Assembly (NCBI RefSeq): GCF_019145495.1
Contig: NZ_JAHSTU010000006.1
Span: 1 to 64,000, forward strand
Source of the DNA: Pseudomonas azerbaijanoccidentalis
GTDB lineage: Bacteria; Pseudomonadota; Gammaproteobacteria; Pseudomonadales; Pseudomonadaceae
Direction: 5' to 3'
Length of the DNA stretch: 64,000 nt
Made by a program: the position numbers and the translations under genes. The notes below the pieces were generated by a model that saw nothing but the letters and a program-made list of their open reading frames with translations, was not told where the DNA came from and did not search any database. Shown piece by piece: positions 34,199 to 42,428 of this stretch; positions within the stretch are counted from its first letter, which is position 1, and every line of letters starts with the position of its first letter.

Positions 34199-35551
34199 AT
34201 GTCTGACCGCTATATCGACTTCGCCAATTCCTCCATCGGCCATCGTCTGGTCGGAGCCTTGGGCCTGCCTTCGCCGACACGCCTGGAACGCTGGCAAGCA
34301 GGCCGGCTGCGCCCGGTAGACGGTGCGCTGCTGATCGGTGGCGGGCCGCTGGCGGAGAAAGTCAGCGCCTTCGCCAATCGCCTGACCGACGCGATCTACA
34401 GCTACGGTTCCGAGCCTTCGATGGCGACTGCGTGGATTCCCGGTCATGGCCCGAAACTCAAAGCCGTGGTGTTCGACGCCAGCGATCTGCTGCACACCGA
34501 TCAGCTCAAGCAGCTGCGTGAATTCTTCCAGCCGCTGATGAAAAACCTCGATCACTGTGCGCATCTCGTGATCCTGGGACTTGATCCACAATCCTTGAGC
34601 GACCCGTTCGCCGCCAGCGCCCAGCGTGCACTTGAAGGTTTCAGCCGCTCGCTGGCCAAAGAGCTGCGCAGCGGCGGTACCTTGCAACTGATCCATGTCG
34701 GCGAAGGGGCCGAAGATCAACTGGAAGGTCCGCTGCGATTTTTCCTTTCGCCCAAAAGCGCGTTCGTCTCCGGGCAAGTGATCCGCCTGAACGCCTGCGA
34801 TACGCCGGTAACTGACTGGACGCGACCGCTGGCCGGGCGCAAGGCACTGGTCACCGGGGCCGCGCGCGGGATCGGCGCGTCGATCGCCGAGACCCTGGCC
34901 CGGGATGGCGCCGACGTGATTCTGCTCGACGTGCCACCGGCCAAAAATGACCTGGAAGCCCTCGCCGCACGCTTGGGTGGCCGCAGCGTTACGCTGGACA
35001 TCTGCGCCGAAGACGCGGCCACGCAACTGGTCGAACACTTGCCGGACGGCGTCGATATCGTGGTGCACAACGCCGGCATCACCCGCGACAAAACCTTGGC
35101 CAACATGACCCCGGAATTCTGGGACGCGGTGCTCGCGGTGAACCTCAATGCGCCACAAGTGTTGACCAAAGCCTTGCTCGACAATGGCACCCTGCGCGAC
35201 AACGGCCGGGTGATTCTGTTGGCGTCGATCAGCGGCATTGCCGGCAATCGCGGGCAAACCAACTACGCGGCGAGCAAAGCCGGCCTGATCGGTCTGGCGC
35301 AAGCCTGGGCGCCGTCGTTGCAGGCGCGGGGCATCAGCATCAACGCGGTGGCACCCGGTTTCATCGAAACCCAAATGACCGCACACATCCCGTTCGGCCT
35401 GCGCGAGGCCGGGCGGCGCATGAGCTCGCTGGGCCAGGGCGGTCTGCCACAAGACGTCGCCGAAGCGGTGGCATGGCTGGCGCAACCGGGCACCGGCGCG
35501 TTCACCGGGCAAGCCTTGCGGGTTTGCGGGCAAAGCGTGTTGGGGGCTTAG
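34199..35551 (+). CDS. High-molecular-weight 3-oxoacyl-reductase (FabG4-like SDR)
   Basis: This 450-residue protein has an N-terminal degenerate flavodoxin-like domain (about 1-200) and a C-terminal SDR domain. The C-terminal part shows ALVTGAARGIGASIAE near residue 220 and the catalytic Tyr/Lys in TNYAASKAG. Such HMW FabG proteins reduce 3-oxoacyl-CoA or -ACP with NAD(P)H. It is followed after 2 bp by a MaoC gene and divergent from a thiolase. Together they would supply or degrade 3-hydroxyacyl-CoAs (inference). Confidence 0.9.
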   Translation: MSDRYIDFANSSIGHRLVGALGLPSPTRLERWQAGRLRPVDGALLIGGGPLAEKVSAFANRLTDAIYSYGSEPSMATAWIPGHGPKLKAVVFDASDLLHTDQLKQLREFFQPLMKNLDHCAHLVILGLDPQSLSDPFAASAQRALEGFSRSLAKELRSGGTLQLIHVGEGAEDQLEGPLRFFLSPKSAFVSGQVIRLNACDTPVTDWTRPLAGRKALVTGAARGIGASIAETLARDGADVILLDVPPAKNDLEALAARLGGRSVTLDICAEDAATQLVEHLPDGVDIVVHNAGITRDKTLANMTPEFWDAVLAVNLNAPQVLTKALLDNGTLRDNGRVILLASISGIAGNRGQTNYAASKAGLIGLAQAWAPSLQARGISINAVAPGFIETQMTAHIPFGLREAGRRMSSLGQGGLPQDVAEAVAWLAQPGTGAFTGQALRVCGQSVLGA

Positions 35552-35553
35552 GC

Positions 35554-36408
35554 ATGACTATCGACTGGCACACACTCAATCGCGAACCCAGCCTGCCGGG
35601 GCTGTATGCACACGCGGCAACGCGACGAAAAATCACCGGCACCACCCTGCCGACCTCGGGCTTGCGCTGCTGGGTTGATGTCGATGCAAAACGTCTGGCG
35701 GCCTATCGCAAGGTCTGCGGTTTTGCCGACAACAACCTGCTGCCGCCCACTTATCCACACATCCTCGCCTTCGCGTTGCAGATGCAATTGCTCACCGCCA
35801 AGGACTTTCCGTTCCCATTGCTGGGGCTGATTCATCTGAGCAATCGCATTCGCGTCCTGCGCCCCATGGGTGGGGTCAATCGGGCGCGGGTCAGCGTGCA
35901 TGTGCAAAACCTGCAACCCCACGCCAAGGGCGCGACGTTCGACCTGGTGACGACCCTGGATGATCAGCTCGGGCCATTGTGGGAAGCGCAAAGCCAGATG
36001 CTGTGCCGAGGGGTCAAACTCGAAGGCGAGCCCGTGGAAGAGGTTTTGGCCTCGACGCTGATACTCACGCAGGTGGCCCAGTGGAAGGCGCCTTCAGACA
36101 TTGGCCGGCAGTACGCCAAGGTTTCCGGGGACTACAACCCGATTCACCTGAGTTCGGCCAGTGCGCGGTTGTTCGGTTTTCCATCGGCCATCGCCCATGG
36201 GCTGTGGAAAAAGGCACGCACACTGGCGGCATTGGCCGAGCAGCTGCCGACGGCGAACATCGAGATCGCGGTGCAGTTCAAGAAACCGGTGCGCCTGCCC
36301 AGCGAAGTGGCGCTACTGGCTAGCGCTGCGGGGTCCAGTGGTGAATTGCAGTTGATCGGGGCTGCTGACCTTGAGCACATGGTCGGGCATTGGCGGCCGG
36401 TTGCCTGA
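35554..36408 (+). CDS. MaoC family dehydratase
   Basis: This 284-residue double hot-dog hydratase has its catalytic motif in the C-terminal repeat: GDYNPIHLSSASARLFGFP followed by IAHGLW, with the Asp and His of (R)-specific enoyl hydratases. It acts on enoyl/3-hydroxyacyl thioesters. It starts 2 bp after the FabG stop, so the two are one operon. Several frames overlap the FabG end; the ATG at 35554 is the natural start. Confidence 0.9.
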   Translation: MTIDWHTLNREPSLPGLYAHAATRRKITGTTLPTSGLRCWVDVDAKRLAAYRKVCGFADNNLLPPTYPHILAFALQMQLLTAKDFPFPLLGLIHLSNRIRVLRPMGGVNRARVSVHVQNLQPHAKGATFDLVTTLDDQLGPLWEAQSQMLCRGVKLEGEPVEEVLASTLILTQVAQWKAPSDIGRQYAKVSGDYNPIHLSSASARLFGFPSAIAHGLWKKARTLAALAEQLPTANIEIAVQFKKPVRLPSEVALLASAAGSSGELQLIGAADLEHMVGHWRPVA

Positions 36409-36412
36409 CCGA

Positions 36413-36492
36413 TCAAAAGATCGCAGCCTTCGGCAGCGCCCACAATGGGTATGCATTTCCAGGTAGGCGCTGCCCAAGGCTGCGATCTTTTT
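36413..36492. repeat. REPIN (GGTAGGCGCTGCCCAAGGC variant)
   Basis: Inverted arms related to the GTAGGAGCTGCC unit but with GCGCTGCCCAAGG/CCTTCGGCAGCGCC changes lie 5 bp after the MaoC stop. Confidence 0.8.
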
Positions 36493-36791
36493 GGGGCCAC
36501 CAGACATGGTCAATTGTGTATATATAACTTAAGTTTTCACTCTCCTCGCGTCATCTCGGTTCAGCATCGCCCCATTGATTTGAAACGCTTTTTTTTCCGC
36601 TCATATTCCCATGGTATTAGCCCTTAGGCAGCACGCGCGCGCCTGTATAAAACGGCTTAATACCAAGTGAAGAATGGCGTTGTAGAGCCCTTGCGATTGT
36701 TATGTGGACAACGGACGAAGGCATGGCCGGCGACAGAACCGGTCAGCCATCGAAGACAACGACGTTGTTTCAGGTGCAAGGATTTTTACTT
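36493..36791. promoter_or_regulatory. Upstream region of the repeat lipoprotein, with long inverted repeat
   Basis: This AT-richer stretch has no gene of its own. It contains a perfect 8-bp inverted repeat, TGGTATTA (36612-36619) and TAATACCA (36658-36665), bracketing TGTATAAA (36644-36651), a likely -10 element. The GTATTA/TAATAC core recurs as a tight dyad between flp and rcpC. A shared regulator, most plausibly PprB, is a hypothesis. Confidence 0.5.
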
Positions 36792-38339
36792 ATGAAAACT
36801 CAAGTTTGGTGCAAATCAGCAACTGCCTTGGCGCTCATTCTCTCGCTCGGTCTGGCCGGTTGCAGCAGCGGCGGTGGCGGTCATCACAGCAGTTCCGACA
36901 GCTCCTCGCCCGATGGCCAGACCGCTGCGGGCGCTGGTGGTGCAGCCGGTGGTTCAGACAGCACCGCTGGCACAGGCGGAACAGGTGGTACAGGCACCGG
37001 AGGTACCGGAGGCACTGGCGGTGGCGGCACCACTGACCCAACCAATCCAACCAACCCGACAGACCCGACCAACCCCACCAATCCGACCAATCCAACAGTC
37101 ACACCGCTGGTGACCACCACCCTGATTAAGGATGTCGGCACCACCGTCGGTGGCGTCGGTGACGGTGTCGGGCAGATCGGCGATTCGCTGGGCTCGGCTC
37201 CGGTGGTCGGTGGTGTCGTGCAAAGCGTGGTGAACACCACCGGCAATGTGGTCAGCACACTGGGTGACGGCGTGGCCAATGGCTTGGGCCAACTGGGCAC
37301 CGACCCGAACGGCTTGGGCGTTACCGCTTCATCAGTGGGTGGCGTGGTGCAGGATCTCGGTAACGGTGTTTCCGATGTCAGCGGCAAACTCGCGACTGCC
37401 ACCAACAGCGTGCCGGTGGTGGGTGGCGTGGTGACCCGTGTTGCTCCAGTGCTTGATGGCGTCGGCGAAAGAGTCACCATGCTCGGCGACACCCTGAGCA
37501 CCGCGACCACCACGGGCCCGCTGGGCTCGGTGACCCAGGAAGTCGGCAACAAACTGGTGCCGGTCATCGCCATGGTAGAGAGCACCACGGACAAGGTAGG
37601 CGACGCTACCGGTTTGGGCGACCCACTCAAAGGCATCGTGCAGAAAGTTGGCGACACGGTTGAAGGTGCAGGTGACAAAGTCACCGATGCCGGCAATGGC
37701 AATCCACTGACCAACACCGTCGGTGGCGCTCTGAGCAATACCGGTACGACGGTTGGCAAGGTCGGAGGCCTGGTGGCCAACGGCAGCGGCTCAGGCGGCA
37801 GCGGTGGCCTGGGTGGCAACGGCCTGCTGGAAACCGTCGGTGGCGCCGTGGTCAATGTCGGCACTGGCCTGAACATTGGCAACACCAACGGGGTGGTCAG
37901 CGCAGTCGGTGTGAACGGTGTCGCCGGCGGTAATCTGGTCGCCTCGGTGGGCGGTGCACTGGGTGGTAGCGGCATCGCCAACACTGGCCCGACCGCAGCA
38001 CTTGCCAACGTCGGCACCATCGCCGGTGGTGCCATTAACCCAATCACTACTGGCGTGTCCGGGCTGACCCAGACCATCGGCAGCGCCACCGGCATCGGCG
38101 CCCCGGTCGCCAGCCTCACCGGCCAGACCGGCGGCGCCGTCGCCAACCTCGGCGGAGCGATTGCCGGCAGCACCACCAACCCGGTTGTGACGGCTGTCGG
38201 CAACACAGTCACCACCGTGGGCGGTACCGTCGCGGCAGTCGGCGGGCTGGTCAACGGCGGCACAGGCACCGGCACATCCGGTGGTCTTGGCGGTGTGTTG
38301 GGCGGGTTGACCGGCGCGCTGGGAGGCAACAATCGCTGA
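36792..38339 (+). CDS. Repeat-rich lipoprotein (VGG repeats), putative surface protein
   Basis: This 515-residue protein has a lipoprotein signal (LAGC, Cys24, then Ser, so outer-membrane sorting expected). It continues with a Gly/Ser/Thr linker (about 26-80), a TNP/DPT tandem (about 81-103), and some 400 residues dominated by a VGGxV/VGxxV pattern that recurs roughly ten times. It has no other Cys after the lipid site. Annotation pipelines may call it collagen-like, but a strict G-X-Y triplet is not seen. It lies next to a TPS-B transporter and the Flp pilus locus. A biofilm or adhesin role is an inference. An ORF on the opposite strand is a composition artefact. Confidence 0.75.
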   Translation: MKTQVWCKSATALALILSLGLAGCSSGGGGHHSSSDSSSPDGQTAAGAGGAAGGSDSTAGTGGTGGTGTGGTGGTGGGGTTDPTNPTNPTDPTNPTNPTNPTVTPLVTTTLIKDVGTTVGGVGDGVGQIGDSLGSAPVVGGVVQSVVNTTGNVVSTLGDGVANGLGQLGTDPNGLGVTASSVGGVVQDLGNGVSDVSGKLATATNSVPVVGGVVTRVAPVLDGVGERVTMLGDTLSTATTTGPLGSVTQEVGNKLVPVIAMVESTTDKVGDATGLGDPLKGIVQKVGDTVEGAGDKVTDAGNGNPLTNTVGGALSNTGTTVGKVGGLVANGSGSGGSGGLGGNGLLETVGGAVVNVGTGLNIGNTNGVVSAVGVNGVAGGNLVASVGGALGGSGIANTGPTAALANVGTIAGGAINPITTGVSGLTQTIGSATGIGAPVASLTGQTGGAVANLGGAIAGSTTNPVVTAVGNTVTTVGGTVAAVGGLVNGGTGTGTSGGLGGVLGGLTGALGGNNR

Positions 38340-38392
38340 ATTGCACCTGGCCGATTCGACGGCCTAACCTACAGCGCCTACGCTTGGTTGGA

Positions 38393-38428
38393 GGCGGAAG
38401 ATTCTTATCGGTCTTCCGCCTTTTCTTT
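38393..38428 (+). terminator. Rho-independent terminator between the lipoprotein and the TPS-B gene
   Basis: GGCGGAAGA and its complement flank a 10-base loop and are followed by TTTTCTTT. It lies 54 bp after the lipoprotein stop and 38 bp before the transporter start. Transport gene expression therefore needs read-through or a further promoter. Confidence 0.85.
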
Positions 38429-38465
38429 GGGTCACGAAGACCCTCGCGAGAACAGGGAGAGTCCT

Positions 38466-40136
38466 ATGCGCCTTTTGGCTTGCCTGCTGTTACTGCCGAT
38501 CAGTTGCGCCACCTTCGCCGATACCCTGCCGAGCTTTCTCAACAGCAACGACACCATCCGCAACCTTCCCGTACCGAACCTGCCCGCCGACGCCTACCGC
38601 CCGACGACACCTCCTCTGCAAGTGCCGGAACCCGGCGCTACGCAAACACAACCGTTGATGATGGGCACCAAGGTCAACCTCAAGACCGTGCAGATCGAAG
38701 GCGGGACGATCTACCCGCTCAACGAACTGGCGGCAATCTACCAACCGTTGCTGGGCCACGAGTCCAGTCTGGCCGACCTGATCGAAGCCACCCGCAACAT
38801 CACCCGCCGCTACCAACAGGACGGCTACCTGTTGTCCTACGCGTTTCTGCCACAGCAGACATTCGATAACGGCGTGGCGCGCGTGGTGCTGGTGGAAGGC
38901 TACATCAGGAACTATCAGCTGCAGGGCGACGTTGGCCGGGTCAAAGGATTGCTCGACAAACTGGTGGCCAAACTCCAGGCCGAAAAGCCACTGACCCGCA
39001 AGACCTTCGAACGCTACACCACGCTGATGAGCCGCATTCCCGGCGTGACCTTGCAAGCACAAGTCCCGCCACCGGGCACCACCGATGGCGCCACCGACCT
39101 CATCGCCCAGGCCAGCCGCAAACCCTTCACCAGCAGCCTGAGCACCACCGACGACAACCGCAACGGCACCCAGGCCTTGCTCGGCGTAAGCAGCAACGCG
39201 CAGACCGCCATGGGTGAACAACTGAGCCTCAGCGGCCTGTTTCCCCCGGGGGATGACGATGAGCATTACTATCGCCTGGACTACAACCAGTTCCTCAATG
39301 CCGAAGGCACGCAACTGGCTTTATCCGCCTCACGCTACCGCGCCGATCCGGGTACGAATGTACAACTCGACAACGGCCTTGAGCTCAAACCCCATCGGGA
39401 AAATGACCGCTATTCGATCGGCTTCAACCATCCGGTAATCGCCTCGCCCAACGAACTGCTCAGCGCCGGCGCGCGCGTGTACGCAGTCAACGACAAGACC
39501 CGCTACAAAGTGGTGGGCTTTCCGTTAAGCGTCGAAGATCGCACCGACATCCGCGCCCTGGCGTTCGAAAGCGACTGGCGCAAGGCCGATGCACAACAAC
39601 TGCGCATCCTCAGCGGCGGGCTGTATCAAGGCCTCGACAGCATGGGCGCAGAAACCAACAACAGCGCTCTGGACCTGGACTTCTTCCGGCTGCGTTTGTC
39701 GGGGGTGCAAAGTGATAAATTTTTCGACAACTGGCAAGGCGTGGTGTCGGCCGCGTTGTACTGGAGCGACGACACCCTGCCCGACAGCGAACGCGCCGTG
39801 TTCGGCGGACAAAACTTCGGCCGCGGCTACCCCGACGACCAGGCTTCGGGTGACAAGGGCTGGGGGGTGGCTTACGAGGTGAACTACAGCTTCAACCGCG
39901 ACTGGAAATGGGTCAGGGTCTTGCAACCTTATGTGGTGCTGGATCGGGCCAAGACCTGGTTCAACGAACTGCCGGTCAAGGGAAATGACATGTCATCGGC
40001 AGCGGTGGGATTGAGGTTTGGCGATGCCAGGTACTACAACATTGCGTTGGAAGCGGCCAAACCCATGTCGGATGAGGCGCTGGATACGTTCAATCGCAAG
40101 CCGCGGTACAGCATTAGTTTTAGTTATCAGTTGTAG
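38466..40136 (+). CDS. ShlB/FhaC family two-partner-secretion outer-membrane transporter (TPS-B)
   Basis: This 556-residue outer-membrane protein has a signal peptide (about 1-19), a POTRA_2 domain (about 70-145; VNLKTVQIEGGTIYPLNEL) and a C-terminal 16-strand-type barrel ending in ISFSYQL (terminal hydrophobic residue). The conserved loop-6 RGY motif is near residues 453-455. Such transporters export a single large TpsA protein. No TpsA exoprotein gene is nearby; the only adjacent candidate is the VGG-repeat lipoprotein. The start at 38466 follows a GGGAG and opens on the signal peptide. Confidence 0.88.
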   Translation: MRLLACLLLLPISCATFADTLPSFLNSNDTIRNLPVPNLPADAYRPTTPPLQVPEPGATQTQPLMMGTKVNLKTVQIEGGTIYPLNELAAIYQPLLGHESSLADLIEATRNITRRYQQDGYLLSYAFLPQQTFDNGVARVVLVEGYIRNYQLQGDVGRVKGLLDKLVAKLQAEKPLTRKTFERYTTLMSRIPGVTLQAQVPPPGTTDGATDLIAQASRKPFTSSLSTTDDNRNGTQALLGVSSNAQTAMGEQLSLSGLFPPGDDDEHYYRLDYNQFLNAEGTQLALSASRYRADPGTNVQLDNGLELKPHRENDRYSIGFNHPVIASPNELLSAGARVYAVNDKTRYKVVGFPLSVEDRTDIRALAFESDWRKADAQQLRILSGGLYQGLDSMGAETNNSALDLDFFRLRLSGVQSDKFFDNWQGVVSAALYWSDDTLPDSERAVFGGQNFGRGYPDDQASGDKGWGVAYEVNYSFNRDWKWVRVLQPYVVLDRAKTWFNELPVKGNDMSSAAVGLRFGDARYYNIALEAAKPMSDEALDTFNRKPRYSISFSYQL

Positions 40137-40162
40137 GGGCGGCAAATAATGCGCGCGACCCT

Positions 40163-40253
40163 GTAGGAGCTGACGAGTGCAACGAGGCTGCGATCTTTTG
40201 ATTTTGTTGTTTAGAAGCAAGATCAAAAGATCGCAGCCTGCGGCAGCTCCTAC
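40163..40253. repeat. REPIN with altered left arm
   Basis: The right arm is a standard CGCAGCCTGCGGCAGCTCCTAC unit. The left arm reads GTAGGAGCTGACGAGTGCAACGAGGCTGCG, a longer variant, so the stem loses part of its symmetry. Confidence 0.8.
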
Positions 40254-40305
40254 GGATTGGATACATCCGGTGCCAGCAAGCCGGCTCCGAGTACACCCAC
40301 GCTCC

Positions 40306-40369
40306 GCGCCGTGCGGCGAAGCCGCACACATCGAGAGGAGGTCGCCGCGAAGCAGACCGGAGGCGATGC
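40306..40369. repeat. 64-bp dispersed repeat, copy A
   Basis: This 64-bp block is 59/64 identical by eye to copy B at 49122-49185. It opens with a perfect GTGCGGC-GAA-GCCGCAC hairpin and ends with GGAGGCGATGC. It also creates small open frames of no coding value. The pair brackets the flp-to-DUF3613 gene block. Confidence 0.85.
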
Positions 40370-40432
40370 GATGTACACACAAAACCCACCAGCGCTTGGT
40401 CGGCTACAAGGCCGCCAAGGCCAAAACCGCAA

Positions 40433-40846
40433 TCACCCCTTGACCAAATAAACCTGCGGCAAAGGAAAAAGATTATTCAAGGTCTCCAACAACCTGACGT
40501 GATAAATCGGCTTGCGAAACAAATCCAGCACCTGCAACCGCAACAGGTCACTGACATCCTCCATGTCCGCATGCCCGGACATCACAATCACCGGCAAATG
40601 CTGCCGCGAAGTGTGCTCGCGCAACCGCTTGATCAACGACATGCCACTCTCCTCCGGCATGCGCAGGTCAGTAATGACCAGCGCAATATCCGGATGCCGC
40701 GTCAGGTGTTGCAGCGCCAATTTGACCGATGTCGCCGTGAAGCAATTGAACCCCTCACCCTCCAGCAACTCCGCCAATTCAAGCACTGCATCCTCTTCGT
40801 CATCGACCAGAAGAAGTTGTTGGCGTGACTGTCCTGGAGAACTCAT
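40433..40846 (-). CDS. Receiver-only response regulator beside flp
   Basis: This 137-residue stand-alone REC domain has intact residues: Asp15/Asp16, phospho-acceptor Asp60 (ITDLRMP), Ser90 (MSG) and Lys112 (RKP). No output domain follows. It is 85 bp downstream of flp on the same strand and likely co-transcribed. Its fold resembles the receiver of PprB. P. aeruginosa is not known to have such a gene between flp and its neighbour. It may compete for phosphate from PprA (inference). The start at 40846 follows an AGGTG; a frame extension to 40879 is less supported. Confidence 0.8.
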   Translation of the reverse strand: MSSPGQSRQQLLLVDDEEDAVLELAELLEGEGFNCFTATSVKLALQHLTRHPDIALVITDLRMPEESGMSLIKRLREHTSRQHLPVIVMSGHADMEDVSDLLRLQVLDLFRKPIYHVRLLETLNNLFPLPQVYLVKG

Positions 40847-40931
40847 GGGCGACACCTGAAATGGACTAAGCGCTGACATTGGAACCCGACTTCAACAATG
40901 CAAAGTTGCCGACACGGACTCTCGTAATCAC

Positions 40932-41129
40932 TCACAAGGCGTCTTTGATTTTGCCGAACACCGTTGTGATTTCAGTCCCGATGCCGCCACTGAGCCCAGC
41001 GATGACCACCGCGACCATTGCCGCGACAATGGCGTACTCAATACCCGAGGCGCCCTCGGTATCTTTGGCCAGACCTTTGTAAAAAGCGATTTCGGATTTG
41101 ACCTTCTGAACCAGCTTGGCAAAAGACAT
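40932..41129 (-). CDS. flp: Flp type IVb prepilin
   Basis: This 65-residue prepilin of the Flp family is the structural subunit of the Tad pilus. The prepilin-peptidase site is EG|ASGIEY (cleavage after Gly26, Glu at +5, Tyr at +6), followed by a hydrophobic helix AIVAAMVAVVIAG. GGGAG lies 7 bases before the ATG. It is divergent from rcpC and processed by FppA (50210). Probably activated by PprB, as in P. aeruginosa. Confidence 0.95.
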   Translation of the reverse strand: MSFAKLVQKVKSEIAFYKGLAKDTEGASGIEYAIVAAMVAVVIAGLSGGIGTEITTVFGKIKDAL

Positions 41130-41453
41130 GACAGTTCTCCCAGAGACCACGGGTGTTGCACGGTCGCAACATGATTCCCCTATGCCAGCATCAGCATTGT
41201 CGGCATTCCGGGTACCAACAACTGTAAAAACGCATTAATACGAAAGTATTAGTCGTTTCGTTGACGTCAAAAAACCTTGTATTTCATCGTAATCTTTTAC
41301 TTTGGCTAGATATTTCGCTCTGGGTAATGGCGTTTTGCTCTAGCTGGACTACGGTCAAATAGCGAAATCGTTTTATGTTCATAGCTGCCTGATTGCGAAG
41401 TTTTCTCGTTGATATGAAACGAGTCTTTGAGCAGCAGGAAAGGGAGAGCCGTC
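41130..41453. promoter_or_regulatory. Divergent flp/rcpC promoter region with nested dyads
   Basis: This 324-bp region has no gene. It contains TAATAC-GAAA-GTATTA (41236-41251) and an overlapping inverted repeat ACGAAA (41240-41245) / TTTCGT (41256-41261). They lie about 110 bp from flp and 190 bp from rcpC. They are candidates for the activator site. Confidence 0.5.
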
Positions 41454-42407
41454 ATGAACAGCCGTGTCATTCTGGGTCTTGCCGGATTGTCTCTGGTGGG
41501 TGCAGTCATTGCCGGGTATTGGGGTTTCACACTGACCCGCCAACCCACCGCTGCACCCGTTCTGCAAACCGAGGCGGTTGTCCCTGCATCGACAACTGCA
41601 CAACCTCCCGTGCCGCAGGAAGAAGACACCACCCGCCAACCGGTCGTGGTGTTGCAGCGCGACATCGCGCCGTTCATACAAATCACCGCCGCCGACGTGG
41701 CCCTGGAAAAACTCCGCACCGTTCCCGCCGGCAGCCTGACCCGTCTCGACCAGGCCATCGGCCGCGCTCCGTGGCGCGCCCTCAGCGCCGGCAGTTGGCT
41801 CAGCGATGAAAGCTTCGACGCCGGTAGCAAACTGGCGCGGATGATTCGCCCCGATGAACGCGCACTGGCCGTCGCCGTGGATGAAGTGATCAATGCTGGC
41901 GGGCAACTGACACCGGGCGACTATGTCGATGTGCTGCTGTTTTTGCGCATGGACACCAACAACCTGCAGCCCTCGGCGCAGCTTGTGGTTCCAGCGTTGC
42001 GCGTCCTTGGCGTGGGCGAGCAAATGGGTTTGACCAATGACGGCCAACCCGCCAGCCCGGCGCACAGCAACGATGAAAAACTGCGCCAGGAACAACAGCG
42101 CGCAAGCGCCCGCACCGTGCTGCTCGCCGTACCCGAACAACTCTTGAGTCGTCTGATGCTCGCCTCACAGGCAGGGGTTCTACGCCTGGCCGTGCGCAGC
42201 GCAGATGAAAAACGTTTGTCGCGCTACTGGGCCGGAGAGAACGAATCCGCGGCCAACCTCGCCAACGCCAATCGCGAACTGGTCCAGTTCAACCAACTGG
42301 CCATGACCGCACCACCCAAACCGATCACCAGCAGTGGCGCCACCGCACCACGCAAGTCGGGTGTGGAAGTCATTCGCGGCAATGAAATCACTCAACAGAC
42401 CCCCTGA
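41454..42407 (+). CDS. rcpC: Flp pilus assembly protein RcpC/CpaB
   Basis: This 317-residue periplasmic protein has an N-terminal membrane anchor (ILGLAGLSLVGAVIAGYWGF, then TL) and an SAF domain (VVVLQRDIAPFIQITAADV onwards). It assists the RcpA secretin. AAAGGGAG lies before the ATG at 41454; an extension to 41427 is weaker. It opens the plus-strand operon rcpC-rcpA-tadZABCD, with short gaps or overlaps throughout. Confidence 0.92.
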   Translation: MNSRVILGLAGLSLVGAVIAGYWGFTLTRQPTAAPVLQTEAVVPASTTAQPPVPQEEDTTRQPVVVLQRDIAPFIQITAADVALEKLRTVPAGSLTRLDQAIGRAPWRALSAGSWLSDESFDAGSKLARMIRPDERALAVAVDEVINAGGQLTPGDYVDVLLFLRMDTNNLQPSAQLVVPALRVLGVGEQMGLTNDGQPASPAHSNDEKLRQEQQRASARTVLLAVPEQLLSRLMLASQAGVLRLAVRSADEKRLSRYWAGENESAANLANANRELVQFNQLAMTAPPKPITSSGATAPRKSGVEVIRGNEITQQTP

Positions 42408-42428
42408 ATCGAGCAAGGACGCCTTTTA

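Noticed and set aside
33983..35533. Long N-terminal extension of the thiolase frame
   Set aside because: It runs through the divergent FabG gene in antisense and across a REPIN; thiolase homology and a ribosome binding site begin at 33982.
37035..37103. CRISPR-like tandem repeat
   Set aside because: The repeated bases encode a TNP/DPT tandem inside the lipoprotein; there are no spacers, no leader and no cas genes.
36884..38332. 482-codon Pro/Thr-rich open frame opposite the repeat lipoprotein
   Set aside because: It mirrors the Gly/Val repeats of the real gene (GGT and ACC codons) and has no start signal. The signal peptide, lipobox and ribosome context belong to the plus strand.
40177..40451. 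Small open frames containing CGEAAHIERR or its antisense
   Set aside because: They translate the 64-bp repeat and REPIN; the same peptide appears again at 49061-49255, which shows repeat origin rather than a gene.
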